From Sclerotiophoma versabilis (taxonomy: Eukaryota; Ascomycota; Dothideomycetes; Pleosporales; Didymellaceae): a stretch of 64,000 nucleotides of DNA. How positions within the stretch are numbered: the stretch's first letter is position 1; every line of letters begins with the position of its first letter. The notes below the pieces were generated by a model, which was not told the origin of the DNA, did not search any database, and saw nothing but the letters and a program-made list of their open reading frames with translations. Shown here one piece after another: positions 50,801 to 61,568 of the stretch. Location: assembly GCA_012274445.1 (NCBI GenBank), contig JAAROD010000080.1, positions 868,001 through 932,000 on the forward strand, given 5' to 3'. The position numbers and the translations under genes were made by a program.

Positions 50801-53728
50801 CAAGCTGAACCCATGGACCTTGGCAAGGCTTTGTTCCGTTATGGTGTTGTACATGATGGAAGCAGTGACAAAGCACACTTCATCATTACTATGCACCATG
50901 CTGTGTATGATGGCTGGTCTATGCCCCTCGTGTTCGAGCGTATCAACCGAGCATTTGTTGGTCTGAAAACATCACGATCTGTCTCTTTCAAGAACTTCAT
51001 CAAGTATCTCACAAGCCAAGATCCTACCGTCGCCAAAGATTACTGGAGAGAACGTCTGAAAGGTGCGAGCCCACACCAGTTCCCTCCTCTGCCACAGAAG
51101 GGGTACATCACACGCGCCGACTCTCTGCTCGAACACTACGTCACTGTCCCAACAACAGCACACAACAAGCTCACCCTCGCGACCATAATCCGCGGCGCCT
51201 GGGCGTTGACGTCTTCAATCTACATGGGCCACTCAGATATCATCTTCGGTGAGACCCTCACAGGTCGTTCTGCACCCGTCAACGCCATCGAGCAGATCGA
51301 AGGCCCCATGATTACCACCATCCCTGTACGCGTGCGTCTGAACCTTGATCGCTCTATTTCCGATTTCCTGCAGCAAGTACACGCCCAGACTGTCCAACAG
51401 ATTCCCCATGAGCATCTAGGTCTGCAGAATATCCGTCGCGTGAGCAAGGACGCGCGCCATGCGTGTGAGCTGCGAACTGGTCTTGTTCTCCACCCGAAGG
51501 AGGAAGAAGACTGGAACGAAAAAAGAACTCTTGAAAATGCACCGGGCGATGCGTTCCTGCCGGCTGATGATGCTGAGGCTGCAAGGGAGGCGCTGAAATT
51601 CAATACCTACGCGCTCATGCTTGTCTGCACGCTTGATGAGAACGGATTTTTGATTATGGCAAGTTTTGATTCTAAGTGTATCGCCTCACCAGCTATGGAA
51701 AGAGCGCTTGTTGTACTTGATCGCATCGTTACTGCCTTCTTAGGCAACCCTGAGAGTAAACTTGGCGATGTGGCGGTTCTGGATCCAGAGGAGTTGCAAG
51801 ATGCGCTCAAACTGAGACCGCAAGATGTTATGGTCGACAGTGGTGTTGATATGCTATCGGCACGAGTCACAGAAAACGGCGACGTTAAGGCGCTTTCTGT
51901 CAACGAGACAACGCTTCGTGGCCTTTTGAGCCGTATCCTCGGTATGCCAGAAACAGATATCAACCCTAGCGATAGCTTTTTCGAATTAGGCGGCGACTCA
52001 ATTGGGGCCATGCGGCTCGTATCTGAAGCCAGGTCACAGGGCTTGAATATCTCAGTCGCGCAGATCTTCCAGAGCAAGTCATTGTCGGAGCTTGCTTCTA
52101 GCGTTGGCAACGAGAAGGTGGACAAGTTGCTGGATGTGCTTGCCCGTATCTTAGGTATGCCCAGGAGTGATATCAGTCCCAGTGACAGCTTCTTCGAACT
52201 TGGTGGAGACTCGATTGGCGCTATGCGTCTTGTGTCAGACGCACGCACCCAGGGACTTGATATCAGCGTAGCACAGGTCTTCCAGAGTAAGTCTCTATCT
52301 GAGCTGGCTTCCCTTGCTCTAGAGACTTCATCGGGCGAGCCGGAAACGAATATTGACGCTCCGTTCGCCGCCCTCGGTGCTGATGCCAACCTTTTCAGTG
52401 CTGACCGCATGGTGTCCTACCTGGAGGATCCTGAGTGGGACATCGTGGACATATACCCTACCCGGCCTCTGCAGCAGCTCGCTGTCGAGGGTACTGTAGA
52501 CCTGCCACGCTACTCGCTGCGTTATGAGCTAATCAAGTTCGCCACGACTATCGACAAGAAAAAATTAGAGCAGGCTTGCCAGGAACTTGTTGCCCGTAAC
52601 GAGGTTCTGCGTACTGTTTTTGTCGTCGACGATGGCAAGACATTGGGTCTGGTGATCCGCAATCTCAAGGTGCCTTATAGCGAGGTCACAGTTCCGGAAG
52701 GCGAAGACGTAAACGCTTTCGCACACAACCACATAAATGAAGATATTGCGGCGCCAAAGCCACATGGATCTTCTTTTGTTGGTTTCACACTATTCACTTC
52801 CCCGTCAATAGGCGCTTCTACTTTGGCCTTCCGAATCTCGCACGCTCAGTACGACGAGATCTGCCTTCCCCTTCTCTTCGACCAACTCTCTGCTCTCTAT
52901 GCCGGTACCGACATTATAGAAACCGTGCCTTTCACCAAACACGTAAATCATGTCGTTCTTAACAATATTCCCAAGAGCATTCCCTACTGGCAGTCCCTCC
53001 TCGCCAGGTCGCAGATGTCAGTCTTGAAGCCCGACATTCCTCTCCAGGCCAAGAAGATGGCAGACATCTATCTCGAGTTCGACATCTCCTCGCGCCCAAA
53101 GGACATCACCATCGGCTCGCTCCCCACCGCTGCGTGGTCTATCGTGCTCGCCAACCGCCTCAATAAGCGGGATGTCGTCTTCGGGGAAGTGGTCACGGGC
53201 CGCAACCTTGGGGCGCCCAATGCGGATCGCATCTTTGGACCCACATGGCAGTATGTTCCCTTCCGCGTGCCGTTTAAAACTGGCTGGACGCATCTCGATC
53301 TCCTCAAGTTTGTGCAGGCCCAGCACATTGAGTCCGCGGCTTACGAAGGTATGGGCTTAGCAGAGATCGTGAAGAACTGCACCGATTGGGATGCTAAGGA
53401 AGTGACTTGGTTTGACACTGTAGTGCATCAGGCGCCTGCCTGGGTTGAGGAGTTGCCGTTTGGAAGCGGGGTTGAGGCGAAGTTTGAGACGGTGTATCCG
53501 CATGCTGAGCCATTAAGAGAGTGGAAGTGCCAGGCTTTCGTTAAGGAGGGTGGCAAGAAGTTGGGTATTGAGATTGTCACTTTCGAAGAGTGGATTCCGG
53601 TGGCTCATGAGATCCTGAAGGAGGTTGGTCAGGCGCTGGAAGATTTGCAAAAGAAAGCTGGTGAACCTATTTTCGAGGGTGCTGAGACGAAGCAGCAGTC
53701 GTTGGAGGACTTCGAGGGTGTGATGTAA
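47819..53728 (+). CDS. NPS6: siderophore NRPS, NPS6/SidD type
   Basis: Single exon, 1969 residues from ATG 47819 (MHLVNGEHTLHYGG). Domain order: a short degenerate N-terminal region; one adenylation domain at about 230-765 (A3 core FTSGSTGLPKGC near 402, A10-like CKTDRKRL); carrier T1 (Ser827); condensation C1 at about 900-1330 with HHAVYDGW; two adjacent carriers T2 (Ser1394) and T3 (Ser1465); and C2 from about 1540 with SHAQYDEI. A single A domain with trailing T and C domains is what extracellular hydroxamate synthetases (NPS6, SidD) use to load acyl-hydroxyornithine repeatedly and join it by ester bonds. Whether the product is fusarinine- or coprogen-like cannot be told here. The frame is open to 47612 without ATG, so an upstream exon is not excluded. 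Confidence 0.9.
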   Translation: MHLVNGEHTLHYGGVAQEKTKVKVNSNGTMDVNEDGSYTNGHTQTNGRSIQCNEVEITTLNDQSFDAALDAVLTAWTILVHRYQRDVFHQFSWGVKGAGSDKRQRISTAELDLLSHSNAASLAAKVRDVRLKDVSLDGVTIFLNDGTKEEVKKPPDCSFARPLMERQWTFEASIDFGKNPLHATLQWQPPTMSRYQAVSELHFFSSIIDTLSRAPDTPISNFLAISEPELDEIWNWNSPLPPNLQTCMHELIAEQAEKQPEKNAIEAWDGNLTYKQVNDYSTHLAQILRSLDDSPNQIIPVLFEKCRWTIVAVLAIMKAGACFSLLDPAQPEGRLRTVVQQVSATTFIASKSQASLAARIAPRATIVPVSASKFEKLYGPYAEQQPNTTLPKVSPSAALYIQFTSGSTGLPKGCLISHSQYTSGAIPRAFAVGYRPHSRVLDFASYAFDVCIDSMLCTTAHGGTLCTPSDERRMNDLSGAMRDMRVTLAGMTPSVARTLDVDILDHLDSIALGGEGTSASDAASWGKRTRIVNAYGPSECTVGATINGDVGAKPYITMGTGTGAAIWLADPQDHNKLVPIGAAGELLIEGPIVGMGYLNNPTKTKEVFIEDPEFLTKGSKSFPGRRGKLYKTGDLVRYDPDGHGEVIFVGRQDQQVKLRGQRIELAEIEYNMQKYLPADTQLAVEVIKPGGTGEQTLVAFLVEQKKSGMRHLDGQIFGSFSNKFQTALQEMTKHLFNDLPGYMVPSAYIPLWKMPLLVSCKTDRKRLREIGNGVTRQDLRRFNALLSEKKEATTEMELKLIPVWAKILGGDVDFSANDNFFSMGGDSLKAMRLVPAAREVGIILTVPDIMLNPTLSAMAAKARPLSEEDTSEVLPFSMVGRDWDAENSKEETAELCGVDASNVEDVYPCTPLQEGLMALSAKFQDAYVAQRVADLPVDMAYRLKKAFDQSVEGCPILRTRIVNVPGRGLFQVVLKDGQLVRELGSNLAEYLKVDQAEPMDLGKALFRYGVVHDGSSDKAHFIITMHHAVYDGWSMPLVFERINRAFVGLKTSRSVSFKNFIKYLTSQDPTVAKDYWRERLKGASPHQFPPLPQKGYITRADSLLEHYVTVPTTAHNKLTLATIIRGAWALTSSIYMGHSDIIFGETLTGRSAPVNAIEQIEGPMITTIPVRVRLNLDRSISDFLQQVHAQTVQQIPHEHLGLQNIRRVSKDARHACELRTGLVLHPKEEEDWNEKRTLENAPGDAFLPADDAEAAREALKFNTYALMLVCTLDENGFLIMASFDSKCIASPAMERALVVLDRIVTAFLGNPESKLGDVAVLDPEELQDALKLRPQDVMVDSGVDMLSARVTENGDVKALSVNETTLRGLLSRILGMPETDINPSDSFFELGGDSIGAMRLVSEARSQGLNISVAQIFQSKSLSELASSVGNEKVDKLLDVLARILGMPRSDISPSDSFFELGGDSIGAMRLVSDARTQGLDISVAQVFQSKSLSELASLALETSSGEPETNIDAPFAALGADANLFSADRMVSYLEDPEWDIVDIYPTRPLQQLAVEGTVDLPRYSLRYELIKFATTIDKKKLEQACQELVARNEVLRTVFVVDDGKTLGLVIRNLKVPYSEVTVPEGEDVNAFAHNHINEDIAAPKPHGSSFVGFTLFTSPSIGASTLAFRISHAQYDEICLPLLFDQLSALYAGTDIIETVPFTKHVNHVVLNNIPKSIPYWQSLLARSQMSVLKPDIPLQAKKMADIYLEFDISSRPKDITIGSLPTAAWSIVLANRLNKRDVVFGEVVTGRNLGAPNADRIFGPTWQYVPFRVPFKTGWTHLDLLKFVQAQHIESAAYEGMGLAEIVKNCTDWDAKEVTWFDTVVHQAPAWVEELPFGSGVEAKFETVYPHAEPLREWKCQAFVKEGGKKLGIEIVTFEEWIPVAHEILKEVGQALEDLQKKAGEPIFEGAETKQQSLEDFEGVM

Positions 53729-54252
53729 TGTGTGCAGTGCTTCAGAGATTGGTTTGTAGTGTCGGCGGTTATGTCTGGCGTTTAGACTACCCTTGCTTTG
53801 GCTACTTTGAAATCATTCTGTTCAACTCATGTTGTGCCTTCCTTGCTTCACATCCCTCATCAAAGACGCGCTAAGTCGCGTCGCCACGTGCATTCAGCAA
53901 GGTAACGAGGCGTGCCAGTCATCAGTCATCCACAATGTGTTCTCATTACCGAAGTTTACCTGGAATGCGTCGAGTCACTACTTCCTTTTACGAGACACTC
54001 GGACGGCAGCCGGCACTATCGATGTCAGGGAAGTACAACGGCTTTGGCAATCTCTTCCCATGCCTGTATTTGATGAAGGAGCGATATGAATGCTGGTGAT
54101 CAAAACCGCCGCACAGCTTTGTGTGTCTTCTACATCCACCCACCATTGCTACTGTTCGAAAAGGCTTCTGAGCAAGCTTCATATTGCTATACCGCGCTTC
54201 CTAGGGCTGTTATAACCGCACAAGCTACTGCCATCGGGCAGCCGTATTCACA
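53729..54252. other. intergenic region
   Basis: 524 bases after the NRPS gene and before the small secreted protein gene. No feature recognised. Confidence 0.5.
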
Positions 54253-54792
54253 ATGCATTTCATCTACAACATCCTTACCTTCGTCGCTCTCACGTGCGCC
54301 CTCCCGTCATCAGAAAAGCAGAACCCCAACCGCCCCAAGGAGATTGGCAGAGACGGAGCTTTGATGACAGCCGGTCAGTGCCGCATCGACCAGCACTACT
54401 GCTTCAGCGCAATTATCGACGACCTCAGTATGTCCTACACCAACTCCCTTCTTCCTCATAGCTCTTCCACGTAGACACCTCTGTATTTCAGTTAAGGCTA
54501 ACATCGTACAGGAGTAGCCAAACAAGACATTCTTCACCAGTACTGCGACCAGAAATACAAAAGCGACTGGCAGAGCTGCAATCGGTGCAAGAGGCCATGG
54601 GCTATGCCTGACTGTTGGGACGGGCCGGGCGTGTGGTCAAGTGTGTTCAAGTGTACAGGGCTGGAGACTTATAAGTGGGTAGGCAGATGCAAGGGTGAGG
54701 ACTCGATCTGCTCTGCGGGCACTTGTCGCTGGGCGAAGGTCGATGGAGGGAATGTGGCCCTGGTTGGGAATTTTACTCCCACAGCATCATGA
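54253..54792 (+). CDS. small secreted cysteine-rich protein, unknown function
   Basis: Two exons, 54253-54427 and 54512-54792, giving 151 residues; the 84-nt intron splits one codon. An N-terminal signal peptide (MHFIYNILTFVALTCALP) precedes a mature part with ten cysteines, including SCNRCKRPW, PDCWDG and ICSAGTCRW. An even number of cysteines, small size and secretion fit either an apoplastic effector-like protein or an ordinary extracellular protein. No known domain was recognised. It lies just beyond the NRPS, on the same strand, with no iron-GATA motif before it. Confidence 0.65.
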
Positions 54793-55086
54793 TGGGTGTT
54801 ATATGGGCACCATGAACGAGGAGACCAATGAAGTGGCACTACAATTAATGATAATTCTTGATAATTCAAACTTGTTGATCGTACATGATGGAGGCTGACA
54901 GCTTTCCATCTCGAAGATGACGCAGCTGTCATCGCCACGTGACGACTTGGCGCAGTCTGCAGCTGCAGCTTGGAACGCCATCATCGCAGGCACAGCCATC
55001 ATCAACCCCCATCTCGCAGCCCGCGCCCCGACCGGACCTCGAGACAAGCACGCCTCCGCCGGACGACTTGTCTCTCTACCGCCATC

Positions 55087-57753
55087 ATGGCACCGCAAAA
55101 GGACACCATGTTCCGCTCGGCGGATATGTCCTTGACCCAGCTCTACATTGCCAACGAGATTGGCCGCGAGGTCGTCTCTGCGCTTGGAGAGCTCGGCGTC
55201 ATGGACTTTAGAGATGTAGGCTACTGTCGTGATGAGATCTGGGGCTATGTACTGACGACACCAGCTCAATGCTGAGACGACTGCCTTCCAGCGCACCTTC
55301 ACGCAGGAAATCCGTCGCCTCGACAATGTGGAGCGCCAGCTGCGCTACTTCCACGCCCAAATGGACAAGGCGAGCATCTCCATGCGCTCTATCTACGACT
55401 TCAACAACCCCTTCACCTCGCCCTCCGCCTCCGAGATTGACGAGCTCGCCGACAAGAGCCAGAGCCTCGAGCAGCGCATCGCGTCCCTCAACGAGAGCTA
55501 CGAGACACTGAAGAAGCGTGAGGTAGAGTTAACAGAGTGGCGATGGGTGCTCAGAGAGGCTGGCGGCTTCTTCGACAGAGCCCGCGGCCAGACCGAAGAG
55601 ATCAGGCAGTCTCTCGACGATGATGATGATGCGCCTCTCCTCCGCGATGTCGAGCAGAACGGCTCCGGAGACGCCTCTGCCGAGCGATCTTTCACCGTTA
55701 TGAACATCGGCTTCGTTGCTGGTGTCATTCCCCGCGAGCGCATCGCAGCTTTCGAGCGGATCTTGTGGCGTACTCTTCGTGGCAACTTGTACATGAATCA
55801 GTCCGAGATCCCTGAGCCCATCATCAACCCTGAGAACAACGAGGAGACCAGCAAAAACGTCTTCATCATCTTCGCCCACGGCAAGGAGATCATTGCCAAG
55901 ATCCGCAAGATCTCCGAGTCACTTGGTGCTGACCTCTACAGCGTCGACGAGAACAGTGAGCTTCGACGCGATCAGATCCGCGAGGTCAACACCCGTCTGA
56001 GCGACCTTGCTAGCGTTCTGCGCAACACGAAGTCAACTCTGGACGCCGAGTTGACTGCTATCAGCCGCAACCTCGCAGCATGGATGGTTGTCATCAAGAA
56101 GGAGAAGGCGACCTACGAGACACTGAACAGATTCTCGTACGACCACCAGCGCAAGACGCTTATTGCTGAGGCCTGGGCACCCACCAGTTCCCTTGGGCTC
56201 ATCAAGTCAACACTTTCTGACGTCAACGAGCGCGCTGGTTTGTCCGTGCCGACCATTGTCAACCAGATCAAGACCACCAAGACCCCTCCTACCTACTTCA
56301 AGGTCAACAGGTTTACCAACGGTTTCCAAACCATCATCGACGCCTATGGAACCATCAAGTATCGCGAAGTCAACCCCGCGTTGCCCGCAATCGTCACTTT
56401 CCCATTCATGTTCGCTGTCATGTTCGGTGACGCTGGTCACGGTGTCATCCTTCTAGCCGCGGCTTTGGCCATGATCTACTACGAGCGCAGACTGGAGCGC
56501 AGCAAGCTTGATGAGCTGTTCTCCATGATGTTTTACGGTCGTTACATTGTCTTCATGATGGGTCTTTTCTCCATTTACACGGGTCTAATTTACTGCGACG
56601 CCTTCTCCCTTGGTCTTCCCTGGTTCAAGTCCATGTGGGTTTGGGACAACGACGGCAAGGGCCCTACCGCTCACCGTGTCGAAGGCCATACCTATCCCTT
56701 CGGTCTGGATTACCGCTGGCACGATACCGAGAACGACCTACTATTCTCCAACAGCTACAAGATGAAGCTCAGTATCTTGCTTGGTTGGTGCCACATGACC
56801 TTCTCGCTTATGTGGTCGCTCGTCAATGCACGCTACTTCAAGACGCCCATCGACATCTGGGGTAACTTCGTACCTGGCATGATCTTCTTCCAGTCCATCT
56901 TTGGATATCTGTCTTTCTCCATCGTCTATAAGTGGTCTGTCGACTGGGCTGCCAAGGGCCAGGACCCTCCTTCCCTGTTGAACATGTTGATCTACATGTT
57001 CTTGCAGCCTGGTACTCTTGAAAACCCTGACCAGCCATTGTACCCTGGTCAGGCCACAGTGCAGGTCATCCTGCTGCTGATGGCCCTTGTTTGCGTTCCC
57101 ATCCTTCTGTTCTTGAAGCCTTTCTATCTCCGTTGGGAGCACAACAAGACTAAGGCTCTTGGATACCGCAGCATTGGCGAGACTGCCCGTGTCAGTGCTC
57201 TGGACGACGACGAGGACACCAACGGTAACGCCAATGGTGGACGCGAGAGCTTCGGAGACGATGACGATGGCATTGCAATGATCACTCAGGACATTGGTCA
57301 CGGGGAGGAGCATGAAGAGTTCGATTTTGGCGAGATCATGATCCACCAAGTCATCCATACCATCGGTAAGTTCACCCTATGCTTTAACTGACATGACACT
57401 ACTAACCCACATCAGAATTCTGTCTCAACTGCGTCTCTCACACCGCTTCCTACCTTCGTCTGTGGGCGCTGTCTCTCGCTCATCAACGTCTCTCTATTGT
57501 CCTTTGGGAGATGACCATGAAGAACGCATTCTCGTACACCGGTATTGTCGGCTCCATCTTGATGGTCTTCATTTTTGGTTTCTGGTTCGCGCTCACTGTT
57601 ATGGTTCTCTGCGTGATGGAAGGCACCAGTGCCATGTTGCATTCGCTGCGTTTGCACTGGGTTGAGGCCATGAGCAAGCATTTCATTGGTGACGGTGTGC
57701 CGTTTGAGCCGTTTAGCTTCAAGGTCCTGCTCGAGGAGGATCCCGTGGAGTAG
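55087..57753 (+). CDS. VPH1: V-type proton ATPase subunit a
   Basis: Three exons, 55087-55215, 55265-57365 and 57416-57753, giving 855 residues. The N-terminal cytosolic half has [19 protein letters not shown] and a coiled coil. The membrane half has [15 protein letters not shown] and repeated hydrophobic helices, then the conserved [20 protein letters not shown], complete only after splicing of the second intron. It includes Arg758, corresponding to the essential proton-path arginine (Arg735 in yeast Vph1). Subunit a forms the proton half-channels of Vo and sets organelle targeting. Most filamentous fungi have one gene for this subunit. Confidence 0.95.
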
Positions 57754-58708
57754 TGCTTTTATTAAAGTTTTGCATTGTAGGATATGTTGAGTCAATAGCA
57801 AGTATATAGAATTGTACAAGGTACAAATTGCTGTGAAAGGCCAAGCTTGCCCAAGAAAACAACAGATTGCCAGTTGGAGAGCAGTATGCTAATCAATGAA
57901 AGGATAGACGCCACAGGTCCCAGCTACCCTAATAACAAACTTGAGCACCTCTCGGACGCTGACATTCATGTAGCAGGGCCGAAACATTGAGGCATTATCT
58001 CAGCACTAGGCCGCGGGAGCACGGCTACAACGACTTTGGCTGTGGCAGCAATGCACAGCTGCTTTTCGTGGCCTAAGCTGCCAGAAGCATCAAACATCCG
58101 CGAGACTTGCAACAATAAATTGCGTTGTCATATCTTGATACCCAGCTGTCTGCAAACCGTATGGTGGTACTTAGGCCGCATTCCATGATGCACGTTCTAC
58201 AGACAGCGGTGTGAGAACAGCCTCAAATGAGCCTGCAGTACGTGCTACAGTTGCTGCCACGCACCCATGTACAGTGCGAAGCGCGAATTCGCTGATTGGC
58301 CAAACGACGGACCCTTTCCAATGGCTGAAGCCCGGGAGAAACATTGGGATCGGTGGTGGATGCGCCCGTAGTGCATGGCGCGCGTTCCAAGATTCGCGCC
58401 CCAGCGCACATGGCGGCGAAGCTGCGGTGTGTATGGGTGGGCGCGGCGATGGAGACGTGTTGACGTGGATACATAAAGGCCCGATGCAGCTTCGTTGACC
58501 CAACCCACATATTCTCATCCTTCCCCTCTCTCTCCCCGTCTTTCCCTATAACTTCCCCTTATCTGTCTCCAAGTGCCTGAGCCGATCGGACTCGGAGGTT
58601 TCACGACAGCTTACGACCCTGTTGCCCCGCTTTTCTTAAGCTTACCCCTCCATAGTCTGGGCGAAAGCTTGTTTCTGAGCGACCAGAGATCAACTGCGCA
58701 ACGAAAAC
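57754..58708. other. intergenic region
   Basis: 955 bases covering the V-ATPase gene 3' region and the aminotransferase promoter. A pyrimidine-rich stretch at about 58518-58560 is typical of a fungal promoter or leader. No gene recognised. Confidence 0.5.
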
Positions 58709-60470
58709 ATGTCTTTCTCAGCTGATAAGGTTCCAATTCTCAAGGCGGGTGGTGGGCATGGCCAGCGCAGGTTCTCAACCTCCAAAGAGCCAAGTGGCAG
58801 TGGTAAGTGCAGCGTGTACAATGTTAGAGAGTCGGGTTCAGAAGCTCGGGAGAAGACCGATGCGAAATTTGGGTGATGCCAGAGGAAGATAAGGTGCAGA
58901 AATACAGGAGAAGCAGAGGGGAGGACGAAAAGTCATGCTGGTGCTCTGGCTATAGGGACCTTTTACGCAGCCCGCCGTGACTGAGCCTATTGGACATGCC
59001 TCACTAACGCATACATCTAGAACTCGGCTCCAGCATCCACCGCAACTTCCGCGAATCGCACGAAGGTCACAAGCCTCACGCCGGTCTTGATCCTTCTCGC
59101 TCCACAACCGGTGTCGTCTGGACCTCTGAACAGGCATACAAGCACGGCTTTGCTGGTAGGTCCTCGTCCAGTCGTTGGCATAAACATAGCTGAAGAATAC
59201 AGACCACCCAGAGTTATGGGCCAACTTGGGTCAGGGCGCGCCAGAGGTCGATGACAGCATCGACGGTTGTTTCGAGCGCCCGAGGGAAGTGGATATCAGC
59301 GCACATGGCCGCGAGTACGGTCCCACAGCTGGCATCAAGCCGCTGAGAGAGGCAGTAGCCACGCTCTACAACGAACACCATCGCAAGTGGAGGAAGAGCC
59401 AGTACACATATGAGAATGTTTGTATTGTGCCCGGTGGCCGCGCCGGTCTGATCCGTATCGCTGCTGTCTTGGGCAACTGCTACCTGGGCTTCTTCATCCC
59501 CGACTACACGGCATACAACGAAATGCTGTCCCTGTTCAAGAACATCGCCGCTATTCCCATCCCGCTCGGTGAGCAAGACCAGTACCACATGTCGCCAGAT
59601 AAGGTCGCCGAGGAGATCGCTCGTGGTACGTCAGTCATCCTGACTTCTAACCCGAGGAATCCCACTGGACAGATGGTCACCAATCCCGAGCTTGCACAGA
59701 TCCAGAACATCTGCCGTGACCGCGCTACCCTCATCATGGACGAGTTTTACTGCGGATACAATTACACCACAAACTGCGACGGTACTGTTATCTCTGCAGC
59801 CGACAATGTTGAAGACGTCGACGAAGACGATGTCCTTATCATTGACGGTCTGACCAAGCGCTTCCGTCTTCCCGGCTGGCGAGTAGCATGGGTCATCGGT
59901 CCCAAGGAATTCATCAGTGCCATTGGTTCGTGTGGTTCCTACCTTGACGGCGGCTGCAACGTACCTTTCCAGGAAGCCGCAGTCGAAATGTTGAGCCCAC
60001 CACGCGTGCGCAACGAGATGCGCGCGCTGCAGATGCACTTCCGCACCAAGCGCGACTACGTTATTGGAAGACTGCAAGAGATCGGATTCAAGTTCCCATA
60101 CATGCCCAATTCGACTTTCTACCTGTGGCTGGATTTGAGCGGACTGCCGGAGGGTATCAATGACGGGTTGAACTTCTTCAACGCCTGTCTGCAGGAGAAG
60201 GTCATTGTTGTGCCGGGTATCTTCTTCGATCTGAACCCCAGCAAGCGTCGTGATTTGTTTGACAGCCCGTGTCATCACTTTGTGCGCCTGAGTTACGGGC
60301 CGAGGATGGATGTGCTGGAGAAGGGTCTGGACTCGATTGAGAGGATTGTCAAGCAGTAAGTGGTGCCCACGAAAAAATCATCATGGAACGTAAGCTGACA
60401 ACATAACAGGTTCCGTGAAAACCCCGGCCACAAGCAGATGACCATGAGGCCTCGTGGTGGTATGCCTTAG
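58709..60470 (+). CDS. PLP-dependent class I/II aminotransferase
   Basis: Four exons: 58709-58802, 59021-59155, 59203-60355 and 60410-60470, giving 480 residues. The first intron is 218 nt, much longer than its neighbours. Fold-type I marks are GREYGPTAGIKPLREAVA, the NPRNPTGQM loop, DEFYCGYNY with the conserved Asp and Tyr, and the PLP lysine Lys295 in DGLTKRFRLPGWRVAW. FVRLSYGPR near the C-terminus carries the carboxylate-binding arginine. Substrate is not clear; it resembles the aspartate/aromatic aminotransferase superfamily. The last exon adds a basic tail (RENPGHKQMTMRPRGGMP). Confidence 0.9.
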
Positions 60471-61021
60471 ACGATGATAGTGTGGAAGATTAGGCACGTA
60501 AGGACCTTGAATAGTAGATTTCCCAATACAACACACCAATTTTCATGACTTGACAGTGTCCTAAGTTTACGTGAGGTTTTTGAGTGAGGCAAGCAGAGCA
60601 GCTCATCTAGCTCCACAGGCAGGATCGCATAACGGTTGGCTGTTTCGTCAGTTGCTGAAAGTCTCCGGAGCACCGTATTGAAGGTCCAGAGATTCATTAG
60701 TATGCACTGGAGGTATTCAATGCTCGGTCATGCTAGTTCGGTACACAATCAATACATGTGGGTGCGCAGTTGGTAAATGATATTAACCTCAATAATCCTT
60801 TTGTACACAATACAATACAACGTACACCCTTTGACGTCCCCACTATCTTCACGTGTTCCCACTCTCCTCATCTACTGTCTGGGGTCTCCTGCCAAAGTCC
60901 CCTCATTCCTTGATAACTCAGCATGACCGGACGCTGTCATATGGGTTCAACTCATCAATCGGTATAGCTTTCGTCCTTCACCTCCCTCCCTTCTCGTCCG
61001 TAATGGCCGACTGCATCTCCC
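60471..61021. other. convergent intergenic region
   Basis: 551 bases between the aminotransferase and Fmc1-like gene 3' ends. No feature recognised. Confidence 0.5.
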
Positions 61022-61372
61022 TCAGTTCTTCTCCTCTCCGCTCTCAAACTCCACGGGCAGATTCATTCCAATCCGCCTCGCGCTCAGCCTCACCCTCTCC
61101 TCTTCACTCATGCCCATGCCCGGATTATACCGCTCAATGAGCGTCGCGTACATTCTTTGCGCCTGGACATATTGGATGAACTGTTCTGCCTGCGCCTCTT
61201 GGCTCGCCTGACTTGAGTTGCGGCTCGCTGTGGCAAACTGCGCGCGTAGACGCTTTTGTAGCGGGGAGGCGGCGGAGAGCTTTTGGTGCGCGGTCCGCGT
61301 CGTCTGGTCTTTGACAGGAAGTTCGCGCAGAAGGCGGCGGTAGAGAGAGCGAATTCGGGGTGTTGTCGACAT
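61022..61372 (-). CDS. FMC1: Fmc1-like mitochondrial LYR protein
   Basis: Single exon, 116 residues from ATG 61372. The N-terminus RIRSLYRRLLRELP contains the LYR-type motif (SLYRRLLREL), and the rest is helical and basic, ending ERVRLSARRIGMNLPVEF. Fungal Fmc1 is a matrix protein that stabilises Atp12 during assembly of the F1 part of ATP synthase. The frame is open upstream to 61855, but that part overlaps the divergent GTPase gene and lacks conservation. It shares a 196-base control region with that gene. Confidence 0.8.
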   Translation of the reverse strand: MSTTPRIRSLYRRLLRELPVKDQTTRTAHQKLSAASPLQKRLRAQFATASRNSSQASQEAQAEQFIQYVQAQRMYATLIERYNPGMGMSEEERVRLSARRIGMNLPVEFESGEEKN

Positions 61373-61568
61373 CTTGGCTCTGTCTTGTGGTGCGTGGAGA
61401 AGTACGGGGACTGTGGGCGTGCTGTGTCCTGGTGTTGTGGGTATCGAGTTGGTGATGTGATCAATGGGGCTGCGGAAGTGCTGCGGCGAAAAGTTCGGGG
61501 AAGCGCTGGGGCCAGTCGTGGAGTTCACCAGTACCGCAGCTTCCCGTCCTCCGGTCTTTCTAGCGACT

